Of a stretch of DNA of 64,000 bases, positions 16,403 through 23,969 are shown in pieces (the stretch's first letter is position 1; each line of letters opens with the position of its first letter). The notes beneath the pieces are model-generated. The model saw only the letters and a program-made list of their open reading frames with translations, was not told the DNA's origin and ran no database searches. The position numbers and the translations under genes are program-made. The stretch is from Pseudomonadota bacterium (lineage in GTDB: Bacteria > Pseudomonadota > Gammaproteobacteria > Steroidobacterales > Steroidobacteraceae): the NCBI GenBank assembly GCA_023423935.1, contig JAFAEQ010000010.1, forward strand, positions 226,896 to 290,895, in the 5' to 3' direction.

Positions 16403-17059
16403 ATGGATGCAGACCTGAAGAAGAAGCGCGCCGCCGAAGCGGCACTCGCTTACGTACACGAGAACACCATCATCGGAGTCGGCACCGGTTCGACCGTGAA
16501 CCATTTCATCGACGCATTGGCTGCGCGCGACGTGCGCATTCGGGGTGCCGTATCGAGTTCGGAGAGCTCGACCGCACGATTGAAGAAGCATCACATCGAG
16601 GTATTCGACCTCAATGCAGTCGGCGATCTCGACGTCTATGTCGATGGCGCCGACGAATCGGACCCGCACCTGCGACTGATCAAGGGTGGGGGTGCCGCAC
16701 TGACCCGCGAGAAGATCGTCGCCGCCGCCTCACGACGCTTCATCTGCATTGCCGACGACTCGAAGCTGGTCGATGTGCTCGGCAAGTTCCCCTTACCCAT
16801 CGAGGTCATACCGATGGCCCGCTCTTACGTCGCACGTCAGATGGTCCGCCTGGGCGGACATCCGGTCTGGCGCGAAGGGGTGATCACGGACAATGGCAAT
16901 CACATCATCGACGTGCATCACCTGCACATCGTCGACCCCGTGCAACTGGAGACGACGATCAATCAGATCGCGGGCGTTGTGACCGTTGGTCTGTTTGCAC
17001 GGCGGCCCGCCGATGTACTGATCCTCGGGACCGATAGCGGCACCCGCGTCCTGCCCTGA
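16403..17059 (+). CDS. rpiA: Ribose-5-phosphate isomerase A
   Basis: 218 aa, the E. coli RpiA size. Interconverts ribose-5-phosphate and ribulose-5-phosphate in the pentose phosphate pathway. Signatures: [16 protein letters not shown] (24-39), VDGADESD (79-86), [14 protein letters not shown] (92-105) including the catalytic Glu, and [12 protein letters not shown]. Ends 14 bp from the convergent pyrD. Confidence 0.97.
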   Translation: MDADLKKKRAAEAALAYVHENTIIGVGTGSTVNHFIDALAARDVRIRGAVSSSESSTARLKKHHIEVFDLNAVGDLDVYVDGADESDPHLRLIKGGGAALTREKIVAAASRRFICIADDSKLVDVLGKFPLPIEVIPMARSYVARQMVRLGGHPVWREGVITDNGNHIIDVHHLHIVDPVQLETTINQIAGVVTVGLFARRPADVLILGTDSGTRVLP

Positions 17060-17073
17060 AGGACGAAGACGCC

Positions 17074-18093
17074 TCAGGTCGATCGGATCATTTCGGAGAT
17101 GAGACCGGGCCCGCGATAGATCAGGCCCGTATACACCTGCACCAGATCCGCTCCCGCAGCACGCATTCGTTGTGCATCCGCTCCCGAGGCAATACCCCCA
17201 ACGCCGATGATCGGCAGCCGGCCTTCCGATGCCGCTTTCAGCGTACGTACGGCCTTGAGCGAGAGCTCATGCACGGGCGATCCGCTCAGACCTCCCTGCT
17301 CTTCCGCACGTGCACCCTCCTTTGCCACAACCTGGGCAGGACGGGTGATCGTGGTATTCGTGGCAATGACCCCGTCGATACCCAGTCGGACCAGGAGTCT
17401 GGCGATGTCGACGATCTCTTCCTCTGTCAGGTCAGGCGCAATCTTCGCGAGCAGCGGAATACGCCGTCCCACCTGAGCCATGATCTTCGCGTTCTCTTGC
17501 TGCAAGGCTTCCAGGATCGGCTGGAGCTGATCCGCGTGTTGCAGCTTGCGCAGATCCTTGGTGTTCGGCGATGAGACGTTGATAGCAACATAGTCGGCGA
17601 GCGGCGCCAGCGTGCGCAGGCACGCAACGTAGTCATCGACCGCCGACTCGAGGGGCGTATCTGCGTTCTTGCCGATGTTGACTCCCAACACACCGCGATA
17701 GCGACGCACACGCAAACGCGCGGCCACCACCTCCGCCCCTTCGTTCGGAAATCCCATGCGATTGATCAGGGCGGTGCTCGATGGCAATCGAAACAGTCGC
17801 GGGAGGTCGCGACCCGACTGAGGTCGAGGCGTCACGGTGCCCACCTCGATGAACCCGAAGCCAAGCGCTCCCAGCGCATCGATGTACTGCGCGTTCTTGT
17901 CGAGACCCGCCGCAAGTCCAACGCGGTTTGCGAACGTCAGCCCCATGAGCTGCACAGGAGCAGACGCAGCAGCCCGAGGAAGCAGGTGCAGTCGATGAGC
18001 GACCTGTAACGCATTCAGAGTTGTCGAGTGCGCGCGCTCGGGATCGAGTTTAAACAGGAGGGGACGGATCGCCGGATAGAAGTGCGTCAGCAT
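17074..18093 (-). CDS. pyrD: Dihydroorotate dehydrogenase (quinone), class 2
   Basis: 339 aa. Oxidises dihydroorotate to orotate with FMN, passing electrons to quinone at the inner membrane. The N-terminal helix (YPAIRPLLFKLDPERAHSTT) is the membrane/quinone-binding extension of class 2. Also visible are GLAAGLDKNAQ, FIEVGTVTPRPQSG, AINVSSPNTKDLR with the catalytic Ser of the class, LAKIAPDLTEEEI and IIGVGGIASGADA. Single gene, convergent with rpiA. Confidence 0.97.
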   Translation of the reverse strand: MLTHFYPAIRPLLFKLDPERAHSTTLNALQVAHRLHLLPRAAASAPVQLMGLTFANRVGLAAGLDKNAQYIDALGALGFGFIEVGTVTPRPQSGRDLPRLFRLPSSTALINRMGFPNEGAEVVAARLRVRRYRGVLGVNIGKNADTPLESAVDDYVACLRTLAPLADYVAINVSSPNTKDLRKLQHADQLQPILEALQQENAKIMAQVGRRIPLLAKIAPDLTEEEIVDIARLLVRLGIDGVIATNTTITRPAQVVAKEGARAEEQGGLSGSPVHELSLKAVRTLKAASEGRLPIIGVGGIASGADAQRMRAAGADLVQVYTGLIYRGPGLISEMIRST

Positions 18094-18660
18094 CGATGCA
18101 AGATCATAAGTTTCGGATCACGCCATCTTCCCCGTTTGCAGTGCATTTGGACAGACAGACGCACGCGTCGTATCAAGACGGATTTGCATCGGCATACCAG
18201 AGCTGTGAACTGGAAAGAGCTCGATCCATTCGGCGGCAGGCGGAGCTTCACGCGATACACACCGTCTCGACGACATCACTGCGAATGCCGGCAGATTCCG
18301 TGAGTCGGTCGCGCACGGACCACCCTTCATCGACGTCGCCCGCCCACACGATGTTCTTCCGTTGCGATGGGCAACACGGATGTCGTGCTGGTCGTACGGA
18401 ATGTGATTTGGTCATGTCATCGAACGCGGGCCGTCGATCACAGAAGCCAACGTATTACGCAACCTCGCTATCGATCAGGCGTACCGCCGACTGGATGAAG
18501 CCATGGAATGCAAATGGCGCCGAGTGCAGCTGCGGAGCCAAGCAGTCACATGAATGGCCCCATCACATCTGCTATCGAACGAACACCGCTATCTGCGGAG
18601 TCCGGGCGCAAGCTCGCCATTAGCTCGGTACCTTCAAAGTGCTGCGTGAGTCGGTATACA
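18094..18660. other. Gene-poor stretch with no confident gene
   Basis: About 570 bp between pyrD and the recognisable part of the tRNA-Gln array. A plus-strand frame is open for 175 codons (18096-18623), but its product is low-complexity and lacks a hydrophobic core or known motif. Another frame (about 18415-18555) reads like part of an alpha-helical protein (ITEANVLRNLAIDQAYRRLD) but has no start. Either could be decayed coding sequence. Base composition is slightly lower in GC than neighbouring genes. Nothing firm is supported. Confidence 0.35.
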
Positions 18661-18813
18661 GCACAGAGGGAACCATCATGACTTCAGGCAGCGAACTCAA
18701 TCCGATCCAGAGCAAAGCGCCGCTCGGGATCGCGCGCTGAAAATGCATCGACTCCAGATGCCCTGCACTAGCCTCGCCAAGAACGAGAAGACCCTCTCGC
18801 GCCTCATCGGTGT
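18661..18813 (-). repeat. Possible sixth, highly degenerate unit of the tRNA-Gln array
   Basis: The string GGAACCATCATGACTTCA near 18668-18685 resembles the GGACTAGGATGACTTCG tag edge of better copies, and the spacing to the next unit is about 150 bp. The rest is too diverged to align by eye. Listed as the probable distal limit of the array. Confidence 0.25.
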
Positions 18814-18993
18814 TGGCTGAGACAAGGATGACTGCGCAGTCCACGCACACTCGCCGTTGAGTCAGCACGACCCGTCGATCACGATGGTGTTCAAATTTGA
18901 ACCCACGCGATTTCAGTCGGACGCCAGGATCGCCAGCCTCTCATCCGGTCCCGCCTCAAAAACGAAAAGGTCCGTTTGCGCGGGCCTCAACAT
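18814..18993 (-). repeat. tRNA-Gln array unit 5 (degenerate)
   Basis: 180 bp. The tRNA-3'-end tag survives as TGGCTGAGACAAGGATGAC (18814-18832). TTCAAATTTGAACCC at about 18890 is a remnant of the AAATTTG hairpin, and AAAACGAAAAGG near 18960 is a remnant of the terminator. It is clearly related to units 1-4 but much more diverged. Confidence 0.55.
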
Positions 18994-19182
18994 TCTTCGG
19001 GGGACTAGGATGACTTCGCGTGTCCATGCGCTCCGCCCTGCGGGCCAGCACAACGATCATTCGATCGTGCGCTGTTCAAATTCGCATCCATGCGAATTTA
19101 GTCGAACGCTAGGTACCCCTAGGTTCTCGTCCTAGTCCCGTCCCAAAAACGAAAAGGCCCGCTTGCGCGGGCCTCATCGTTT
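18994..19182 (-). repeat. tRNA-Gln array unit 4 (type A)
   Basis: 189 bp, almost identical to unit 2 apart from its tag end (TTCGGGGGACTAGGAT instead of the full 18-nt tag). It carries the AAATTCGCAT/ATGCGAATTT 10-bp hairpin, the CAGC...CGATC/GATCG...GCTG hairpin, the GCGCAT-type hairpin (here altered to GCGTGTCCATGCGC) and a type A terminator stem (GGCCCG/CGGGCC, 19154-19174). Confidence 0.8.
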
Positions 19183-19367
19183 TGGCTGGGGGACTAGGAT
19201 GACTCCGCGCATCCATGCGCTCCACCCTTTCGGGCCATCCATCATCCGAGATTGATGGATGTTCAAATTTGCATCCTGCAAATTTGTCGAACCAAGGACT
19301 CCTAGGGTTCTCTTTCCTAGTCATCCACCAAACAAAAAAGGCCCGGATGAACCGGGCCTTTCTTGTT
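19183..19367 (-). repeat. tRNA-Gln array unit 3 (type B)
   Basis: 185 bp. The tag at 19183-19200 matches the tRNA-Gln 3' end over all 18 nt including CCA. Internal hairpins: CATCCATCA/TGATGGATG (9 bp), AAATTTGCA/TGCAAATTT (9 bp), GCGCAT/ATGCGC. It begins (minus-strand sense) with a type B terminator, GGCCCGG/CCGGGCC with flanking A and T tracts. Close to unit 1 except in the variable hairpin. Confidence 0.85.
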
Positions 19368-19556
19368 TGGCTGGGGGACTAGGATGACTTCGCGCATCCA
19401 TGCGCTCCGCCCTACGGGCCAGCACAACGATCATTCGATCGTGCGCTGTTCAAATTCGCATCCATGCGAATTTAGTCGAACGCTAGGTACCCCTAGGTTC
19501 TCGTTCTAGTCCCGTCCCAAAAACGAAAAGGCCCGCTTGCGCGGGCCTCATCGTTT
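19368..19556 (-). repeat. tRNA-Gln array unit 2 (type A)
   Basis: 189 bp. Perfect 18-nt tRNA 3'-end tag at 19368-19385. Hairpins AAATTCGCAT/ATGCGAATTT, CAGC-CGATC/GATCG-GCTG, GCCC/GGGC and GCGCAT/ATGCGC. Type A terminator at 19519-19556. In minus-strand sense the unit also contains GGGACTAG near its 5' side, complementary to the CTAGTCCC of the tag, which could close the whole unit. Confidence 0.85.
19519..19556 (-). terminator. Array terminator, type A (unit 2)
   Basis: Minus-strand AGGCCCGC-GCAA-GCGGGCCT stem (19529-19548) followed by TTTCGTTTTT. Equivalent stems occur at 19154-19174 (unit 4, type A) and 19338-19361 (unit 3, type B). The two types differ in sequence but are equally well paired. 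Confidence 0.75.
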
Positions 19557-19748
19557 TGGCTGGGGGACCAGGATGACTTCGCGCATCCATGCGCTTCGCC
19601 CCACCGGGGTCATCCCTTCGATCTAATGCAGATCGAAGGGATGCTCAAATTTGCATCCTGCAAATTTGTCGAACCCAGGACTCCTAGGTTCTCTTTCCTA
19701 GTCATCCACCAAACAAAAAAGGCCCGGATGAACCGGGCCTTTCTTGTT
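19557..19748 (-). repeat. tRNA-Gln array unit 1 (type B), adjacent to the tRNA
   Basis: 192 bp. The tag at 19557-19574 matches the tRNA 3' end at 17 of 18 positions. The variable hairpin CATCCCTTCGATCT/AGATCGAAGGGATG has a 14-bp perfect stem; next to it are AAATTTGCA/TGCAAATTT and GCGCAT/ATGCGC. In minus-strand sense the unit opens with TGGTGGATGACTAG, resembling the tRNA 5' end TGGGGGATCGTCTAG, and contains GGTTCGA as in the T-arm. It may therefore descend from a whole tRNA copy with an expanded T-loop (inference). Confidence 0.85.
19711..19748 (-). terminator. Intrinsic terminator directly after tRNA-Gln
   Basis: Minus-strand AAAGGCCCGG-TTCAT-CCGGGCCTTT followed by TTTG and TTTGG; the stem maps to 19718-19742. 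It starts a few nt after the encoded CCA, so it is the natural 3' end of the rplM-rpsI-tRNA transcript. Confidence 0.85.
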
Positions 19749-19822
19749 TGGCTGGGGGACTAGGATTCGAACCTAGGTTGACGGAGTCAGAGTCCGTAGT
19801 CCTACCGCTAGACGATCCCCCA
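19749..19822 (-). tRNA. tRNA-Gln (anticodon CUG)
   Basis: 74 nt including an encoded CCA. The acceptor stem TGGGGGA/TCCCCCA pairs fully, with discriminator G. The anticodon stem ACGGA/TCCGT encloses CTCTGAC, giving anticodon CTG for codon CAG. The T-arm is CTAGG-TTCGAAT-CCTAG. It lies on the same strand as rpsI and begins 24 nt after the rpsI stop, so it is probably processed from the ribosomal protein transcript. Confidence 0.97.
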
Positions 19823-19846
19823 AAAGCTGGCGAGCAGCTGAAGCGA

Positions 19847-20239
19847 TTAACGCTTCGAGAACTGGGTGCCGCGGCGAGCTTTGCGGAAGCCGACTTTCTT
19901 ACGTTCGACTTCGCGGGCATCGCGGGTCACGTAACCGGCATCGCGCAGTTGCTTGCGCAGGGTTTCGTCGTATTCCATCAACGCACGCGTCAGGCCGTGA
20001 CGGATTGCGCCGGCCTGACCAGTGGTGCCGCCACCCTTGACCGTCACTGCGACATCGAACTTGGTTTCGAGCTGCACGACTTCGAGCGGCTGACGCACGA
20101 TCATGCGCGCGGTCTTGCGGCCGAAGAATTCGTCGAGCGGGCGATCGTTGACGGTGATGTTGCCCGAGCCCGGACGAAGGAACACGCGAGCCGTCGAGGT
20201 TTTGCGTCGACCGGTGCCGTAGTGAGGAGAAACTGCCAT
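19847..20239 (-). CDS. rpsI: 30S ribosomal protein S9
   Basis: 130 aa, the usual length. Signatures: [20 protein letters not shown] at the N-terminus and the basic C-terminal [20 protein letters not shown] tail, which reaches the decoding-centre P site. Cotranscribed with rplM (25-bp gap). A perfect hairpin, GAAGCG/CGCTTC around TTAAT, spans the stop codon (19839-19855), and tRNA-Gln follows at once. Confidence 0.98.
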   Translation of the reverse strand: MAVSPHYGTGRRKTSTARVFLRPGSGNITVNDRPLDEFFGRKTARMIVRQPLEVVQLETKFDVAVTVKGGGTTGQAGAIRHGLTRALMEYDETLRKQLRDAGYVTRDAREVERKKVGFRKARRGTQFSKR

Positions 20240-20264
20240 GGTGCGTTAGCCTGTTGATGCGCGA

Positions 20265-20693
20265 TCAGATTTCGAGAGCTTTGGGCTGCTGGGCGGCATG
20301 CGGATGTTCGGCGCCGGCAAACACATGCAGCTTCCTGAACATCTGTCGACCCAGTGTGTTCTTCGGGAGCATGCCCTTCACCGCGAACTCGATCGCACGT
20401 TCCGGGTGCTTCTGCAGCAGCTTCTCGAGACTCGTGGTCTTCAGGCCGCCCATGTACCCGGTGTGGTGATGATAGAACTTGTCGGTCAGTTTCTGACCCG
20501 TGACGCGAACCTTGCCCGCGTTCAACACGATGATGTTGTCGCCGGTGTCCACGTGCGGAGTGTAGGAAGCCTTGTGCTTTCCGCGCAGACGGAACGCGAG
20601 CTCAGACGCCAGGCGGCCCAGGGTCTTGCCTGTCGCGTCCACGACATACCAATCACGGCGCACCGTAGCCTCGTTGGCGAATACGGTTCTCAT
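20265..20693 (-). CDS. rplM: 50S ribosomal protein L13
   Basis: 142 aa from ATG 20693, matching E. coli L13 in length; GGAG precedes it by 6 nt, and the longer open frame to 20777 is rejected. Signatures: [48 protein letters not shown] and [21 protein letters not shown]. An early 50S assembly protein; first gene of rplM-rpsI. Confidence 0.98.
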   Translation of the reverse strand: MRTVFANEATVRRDWYVVDATGKTLGRLASELAFRLRGKHKASYTPHVDTGDNIIVLNAGKVRVTGQKLTDKFYHHHTGYMGGLKTTSLEKLLQKHPERAIEFAVKGMLPKNTLGRQMFRKLHVFAGAEHPHAAQQPKALEI

Positions 20694-20739
20694 TGAATTC
20701 TCCGGGAAAACTGAACGCCCTGGGGCGAAAAGGCCGGCA

Positions 20740-20768
20740 AGTCTAAAGGACGACTTTGCCCAATGCAA
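20740..20768 (-). promoter_or_regulatory. rplM-rpsI promoter
   Basis: Minus-strand TTGCAT (complement 20763-20768) and TAGACT (complement 20740-20745) with a 17-bp spacer. The start point would be near 20733, giving a leader of about 40 nt before rplM. Confidence 0.6.
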
Positions 20769-20835
20769 ACTGGTCATTTACACGAGCGGCTCAGGGCTTA
20801 CGCGTGGAGCCGGGGGAGAGACAGAACACCCTATA

Positions 20836-20841
20836 TATAAT
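20836..20841 (+). promoter_or_regulatory. TATAAT -10 box abutting coq7
   Basis: A perfect TATAAT within CTATATATAATGTG, 7 bp before the coq7 ATG at 20849. No -35 match is seen at the right distance. Initiation here would begin at or very near the start codon, implying a leaderless coq7 mRNA. Confidence 0.5.
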
Positions 20842-20848
20842 GTGACCC

Positions 20849-21505
20849 ATGTCTATCAGACAATCACTCGAACCGAGGGTGTTTTCCCTCCTGGACCGGC
20901 TGATCGAGCCGGCGGATCAGGCCCTTCGGACGCTATTTCGCGCCACCCACTGCGCTCGCCCCTACCCTGCGGAGCAGATTCCTGAAACGGTGGCAGATTC
21001 GCAGCGATCCGAGGTGGCCGCGCTCATGCGCATCAATCATGCAGGCGAAGTCGCAGCGCAGGCGCTCTATCAGGGTCAGGCGTTGGTCGCAGGCAATACC
21101 CGCACGCGCGAGGCTTTGCTCGAAGCGGGCCGCGAAGAGGCCGACCATCTGGCCTGGTGTTCGCGGCGCGTACAAGAACTGGGAAGCCGGACGAGTCTGC
21201 TCGATCCGCTCTGGTATGCGGGTTCGTTTGCGATCGGAGTGGTCGCGGGTATCGCCGGCGATCGCACCAGCCTGGGCTTCGTCGCGGAAACCGAGCGGCA
21301 GGTCGTCGAGCATCTACAAGGTCACTTAGGGCAATTACCTCACGATGACATGCGCACGCGCGCGATCATCGATCAGATGCGCACTGATGAGCAGCGCCAC
21401 GGTGAGAGCGCGATGCATGCAGGTGGAGCCGAACTTCCTGTCCTCGCGCGCGCCTTGATGAAGGCGACTGCGAAAGTGATGACGACGACTGCTCGTTGGC
21501 TGTAG
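20849..21505 (+). CDS. coq7: 2-nonaprenyl-3-methyl-6-methoxy-1,4-benzoquinol hydroxylase (Coq7)
   Basis: 218 aa di-iron monooxygenase that hydroxylates C6 of the ubiquinone ring. Iron-ligand motifs are visible: MRINHAGEVAAQALYQGQ (Glu), GREEADHLAW (Glu, His), FVAETERQVVEHL (Glu) and MRTDEQRHGESA (Glu, His). This family replaces the flavoprotein UbiF in many proteobacteria and fits with the UbiH and UbiI-like genes at 9.5-12 kb. Divergent from rplM. Confidence 0.95.
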   Translation: MSIRQSLEPRVFSLLDRLIEPADQALRTLFRATHCARPYPAEQIPETVADSQRSEVAALMRINHAGEVAAQALYQGQALVAGNTRTREALLEAGREEADHLAWCSRRVQELGSRTSLLDPLWYAGSFAIGVVAGIAGDRTSLGFVAETERQVVEHLQGHLGQLPHDDMRTRAIIDQMRTDEQRHGESAMHAGGAELPVLARALMKATAKVMTTTARWL

Positions 21506-21617
21506 TCCGCGAACAATCAAATGCTTGCGGTCGAACCGCATACTGCGTTAAAAGTCCGCAACGTGAGCTTGTCGCAAATTGTCTGATCACAAGGCGAAAA
21601 GAACCCCAGGGGTGAGT

Positions 21618-22370
21618 ATGGAAGAGGGCACAAGGCCATTGAGCGATATTCCGGCGATCAACCGGTTCCTGAGCTATTGCCGGATCCGCACCGTGCCTTC
21701 GAAGACCGTCGTCATCCATGCGGGTGATCTGCCGGACGTGCTGTATTACATCGTCAGCGGTTCGGTGGAAGTGATGATCGAAGACGAGGAAGGCAACGAG
21801 ATGGTTCTCGCCTACCTCAACAAAGGTCAGTTCTTCGGCGAAATGGGCTTGTTCTATGAACAGCCGACGCGCAGCGCCTGGGTGCGCACCCGGCAGCAGT
21901 GCGAACTCGCTGAAATGACCTATCCCCGCTTCCGCCAACTCGCCGCCGAAAGCCCGGGGCTCGTGTTCGAGCTCGCCACTCAGCTGGCCACGCGTCTGGA
22001 TCGCACGAATCGAAAGCTCGGCGATCTCGCATTCGTCGATGTCACGGGTCGTGTGGCGCACGCAATCATGGATCTGTGCAGCGAACCCGATGCGATGACG
22101 CATCCGGAAGGTATGCAGATCAAGGTCAGCCGTCAGGAGCTGTCGCGTCTCGTGGGATGCTCACGCGAAATGGCAGGTCGCGTGCTGAAGGTACTCGAGG
22201 ATCAGGGCTTGTTGCGTGCGACGGGCAAGACCATCGTCGTGTACGGCGCTCGCCCCAAAATGAAGACGAAGCCGCCGCTTGCAGCAGCCGCTGCGACTGC
22301 CGGACGCGGCGCCGTGTCGAACAACCGTCATGCAGATGACGATGATTTCGATGACGACGACGAAGAATGA
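21618..22370 (+). CDS. crp: CRP family transcription regulator (Crp/Clp/Vfr)
   Basis: 250 aa from ATG 21618, preceded by AGGGG at 5-nt spacing; the frame is open to a TTG at 21579. The cyclic-nucleotide domain has FFGEMGLFYEQPTRSAWVR, retaining the Glu, Arg85 and Ser86 region of cAMP-binding CRPs, and the HTH reads VSRQELSRLVGCSREMAGRV (170-189). Closest in look to Vfr/Clp. Unlike E. coli CRP (210 aa) it continues after VVYGAR with a basic, Ala-rich, then strongly acidic tail (HADDDDFDDDDEE) of about 38 residues. Ligand, cAMP or c-di-GMP as in Clp, cannot be decided here. Confidence 0.92.
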   Translation: MEEGTRPLSDIPAINRFLSYCRIRTVPSKTVVIHAGDLPDVLYYIVSGSVEVMIEDEEGNEMVLAYLNKGQFFGEMGLFYEQPTRSAWVRTRQQCELAEMTYPRFRQLAAESPGLVFELATQLATRLDRTNRKLGDLAFVDVTGRVAHAIMDLCSEPDAMTHPEGMQIKVSRQELSRLVGCSREMAGRVLKVLEDQGLLRATGKTIVVYGARPKMKTKPPLAAAAATAGRGAVSNNRHADDDDFDDDDEE

Positions 22371-22391
22371 TTCGATCCGCTGATTGACCCC

Positions 22392-22420
22392 GGGATGCTG
22401 ATCTCTCGATCCAGCATCCC
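22392..22420. terminator. Bidirectional hairpin between crp and rpe
   Basis: GGGATGCTG (22392-22400) and CAGCATCCC (22412-22420) pair perfectly around an 11-nt loop, between the convergent crp and rpe ends. No T-tract on either side. Confidence 0.6.
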
Positions 22421-22431
22421 GCAGTCCCGCC

Positions 22432-23115
22432 CTACTCTGCCCCGCACGCTTTTCTGATCTCGCCACGCATCGCCGCAATCGTCGCGGCATAGTCCGACGT
22501 GCCGAAGATCGCCGAACCGGCAACGAAGGTATCGGCGCCCGCCCTGGCGATTTCACCGATATTCTCGATCTTCACACCGCCGTCGATTTCGAGGCGGATC
22601 TCGCGACCGCTGGCACGAATGCGCTCACGCGCCTGCTGCAACTTCGCGAGCGCCGAGGGAATGAACTTCTGACCGCTGAATCCAGGGTTCACGGACATGA
22701 TCAGAATCTGATCGATCTCGCCAATCACGTGATCCAGCCAGTTGAGTGGCGTCGCCGGATTGAACACGAGCCCAGGATGGCAACCGTGTTCGCGAATGAG
22801 GTTGATCGTGCGATCGACGTGATCCGAAGCTTCCGGGTGGAAACTGATCCACGTGGCGCCGGCCTTCGCGAAATCCGGAATGATCCGATCGACGGGCCGC
22901 ACCATCAGATGGACATCGATCGGCGCCGTAATTCCGCGCTTGCGCAACGCTTCGCACACGAGCGGTCCGATCGTGAGATTGGGCACGTAGTGATTGTCCA
23001 TTACATCGAAGTGAATGGTGTCTGCGCCCGCATTGAGCACAGCCTCCACTTCTTCGCCCAGACGGGAGAAATCCGCAGACAGAATCGAGGGAGCAATCCA
23101 GGGCTTCATGGACAT
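22432..23115 (-). CDS. rpe: Ribulose-phosphate 3-epimerase
   Basis: 227 aa from ATG 23115; an upstream TTG at 23124 is possible. TIM-barrel enzyme of the pentose phosphate pathway. Signatures: [35 protein letters not shown] (metal and catalytic Asp/His), [19 protein letters not shown] and [12 protein letters not shown] (second catalytic Asp). Interconverts ribulose-5-P and xylulose-5-P, complementing rpiA at 16.4 kb. Confidence 0.96.
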   Translation of the reverse strand: MSMKPWIAPSILSADFSRLGEEVEAVLNAGADTIHFDVMDNHYVPNLTIGPLVCEALRKRGITAPIDVHLMVRPVDRIIPDFAKAGATWISFHPEASDHVDRTINLIREHGCHPGLVFNPATPLNWLDHVIGEIDQILIMSVNPGFSGQKFIPSALAKLQQARERIRASGREIRLEIDGGVKIENIGEIARAGADTFVAGSAIFGTSDYAATIAAMRGEIRKACGAE

Positions 23116-23168
23116 GATCGGCAATTGATGGTGAAAAGGGCGGCAACGATGCCAGCGAGAAGTGCCAA

Positions 23169-23969
23169 CTATCTCATGCCTCGGGCTTCGCAGAGCACCT
23201 CGTATGCGGCACGTATTTGTCGTGTCTTTTCCTCGGCCATTTTCATCATCGATTCGGGCAGGCCCTTCGCGTGCAGCTTGTCCGGGTGATTCTGATTCAT
23301 GAGCCGACGATATGCTTTCGTCACGTCGGTATCGGACGCCGTGGCCGAAATGCCGAGAACCGCATATGCCTGCGAAATTCTATCGACGGAAGATCGTTGC
23401 GCTTGCGTGCCGTTCTGCCGTGTCGAGTGCTGCATGCGCAACAGCGCTTCCATCTGCACGAGCTCGTACGCGGAGATATCGAGGGCACCGCATACGCGAG
23501 CCAGTACTTTTCTTGCCGCAGGATGAATACCGCCGCTCCACAGCGCCGCCTGTAGCTGGATCTGAACGAACATGCGACACAGGTCGGGTCTGTTCTGGCA
23601 TGCCTGATGGAGCTGCCGCAACGTGGCTTCGACTGGAAAGTCCGCAGCCTTCCCGATCGTGAACAACTCGATGGCAAAGCGCACTTCGTTCTCGCCGAGT
23701 CGCAGCTCCGTCATCATCGAGCGGGCCGCGCGGATGTCATCCTCGGACACGCGACCATCGGCCTTCGCAATGTGACCCATCACCTGGAAGGTCGCGCGAA
23801 AGAACTGCTCCTGAACTCCCAAGGCAGGTCCGTTCTTGCGCCGTTTCTGCAGCCGTGTTTCTGCCTCCACGTCGAAGAGATGGCCGATGGCAGCGCCGAA
23901 CAGAGCTCCCACCGGTCCTGCGGCCAGAACACCGACGGTCGCGCCCAATGCCTTGCCCTGCCACATCAT
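23169..23969 (-). CDS. djlA: Membrane-anchored DnaJ-like co-chaperone DjlA
   Basis: 266 aa from the first of two adjacent ATGs (23969), close to E. coli DjlA (271 aa); an open frame to 24065 is not supported. A single N-terminal transmembrane segment with the Gly-rich dimerisation look ([25 protein letters not shown]) is followed by a TerB-like central domain ([24 protein letters not shown]) and a C-terminal J domain ([23 protein letters not shown], then NQNHPDKL with the HPD motif). It stimulates DnaK at the inner membrane. Confidence 0.93.
   Translation of the reverse strand: MMWQGKALGATVGVLAAGPVGALFGAAIGHLFDVEAETRLQKRRKNGPALGVQEQFFRATFQVMGHIAKADGRVSEDDIRAARSMMTELRLGENEVRFAIELFTIGKAADFPVEATLRQLHQACQNRPDLCRMFVQIQLQAALWSGGIHPAARKVLARVCGALDISAYELVQMEALLRMQHSTRQNGTQAQRSSVDRISQAYAVLGISATASDTDVTKAYRRLMNQNHPDKLHAKGLPESMMKMAEEKTRQIRAAYEVLCEARGMR

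Noticed and set aside
18096..18623. A 175-codon protein gene
   Set aside because: Composition is unlike the neighbours, there is no ribosome-binding site, no motif is recognisable, and a competing frame in the same DNA looks more protein-like.
18661..19748. CRISPR array
   Set aside because: The repeats are 180-192 bp with internal hairpins and terminators, there are no unique spacers of constant length, and no cas genes are in the window.
18094..19822. Integrated element using tRNA-Gln as attachment site
   Set aside because: The duplicated 18-nt tRNA end resembles an att core, but there are four or more copies at a short period, no integrase, and no cargo genes between them.
19748..20257. 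A plus-strand protein overlapping tRNA-Gln and rpsI
   Set aside because: Antisense to rpsI and running through the tRNA gene.
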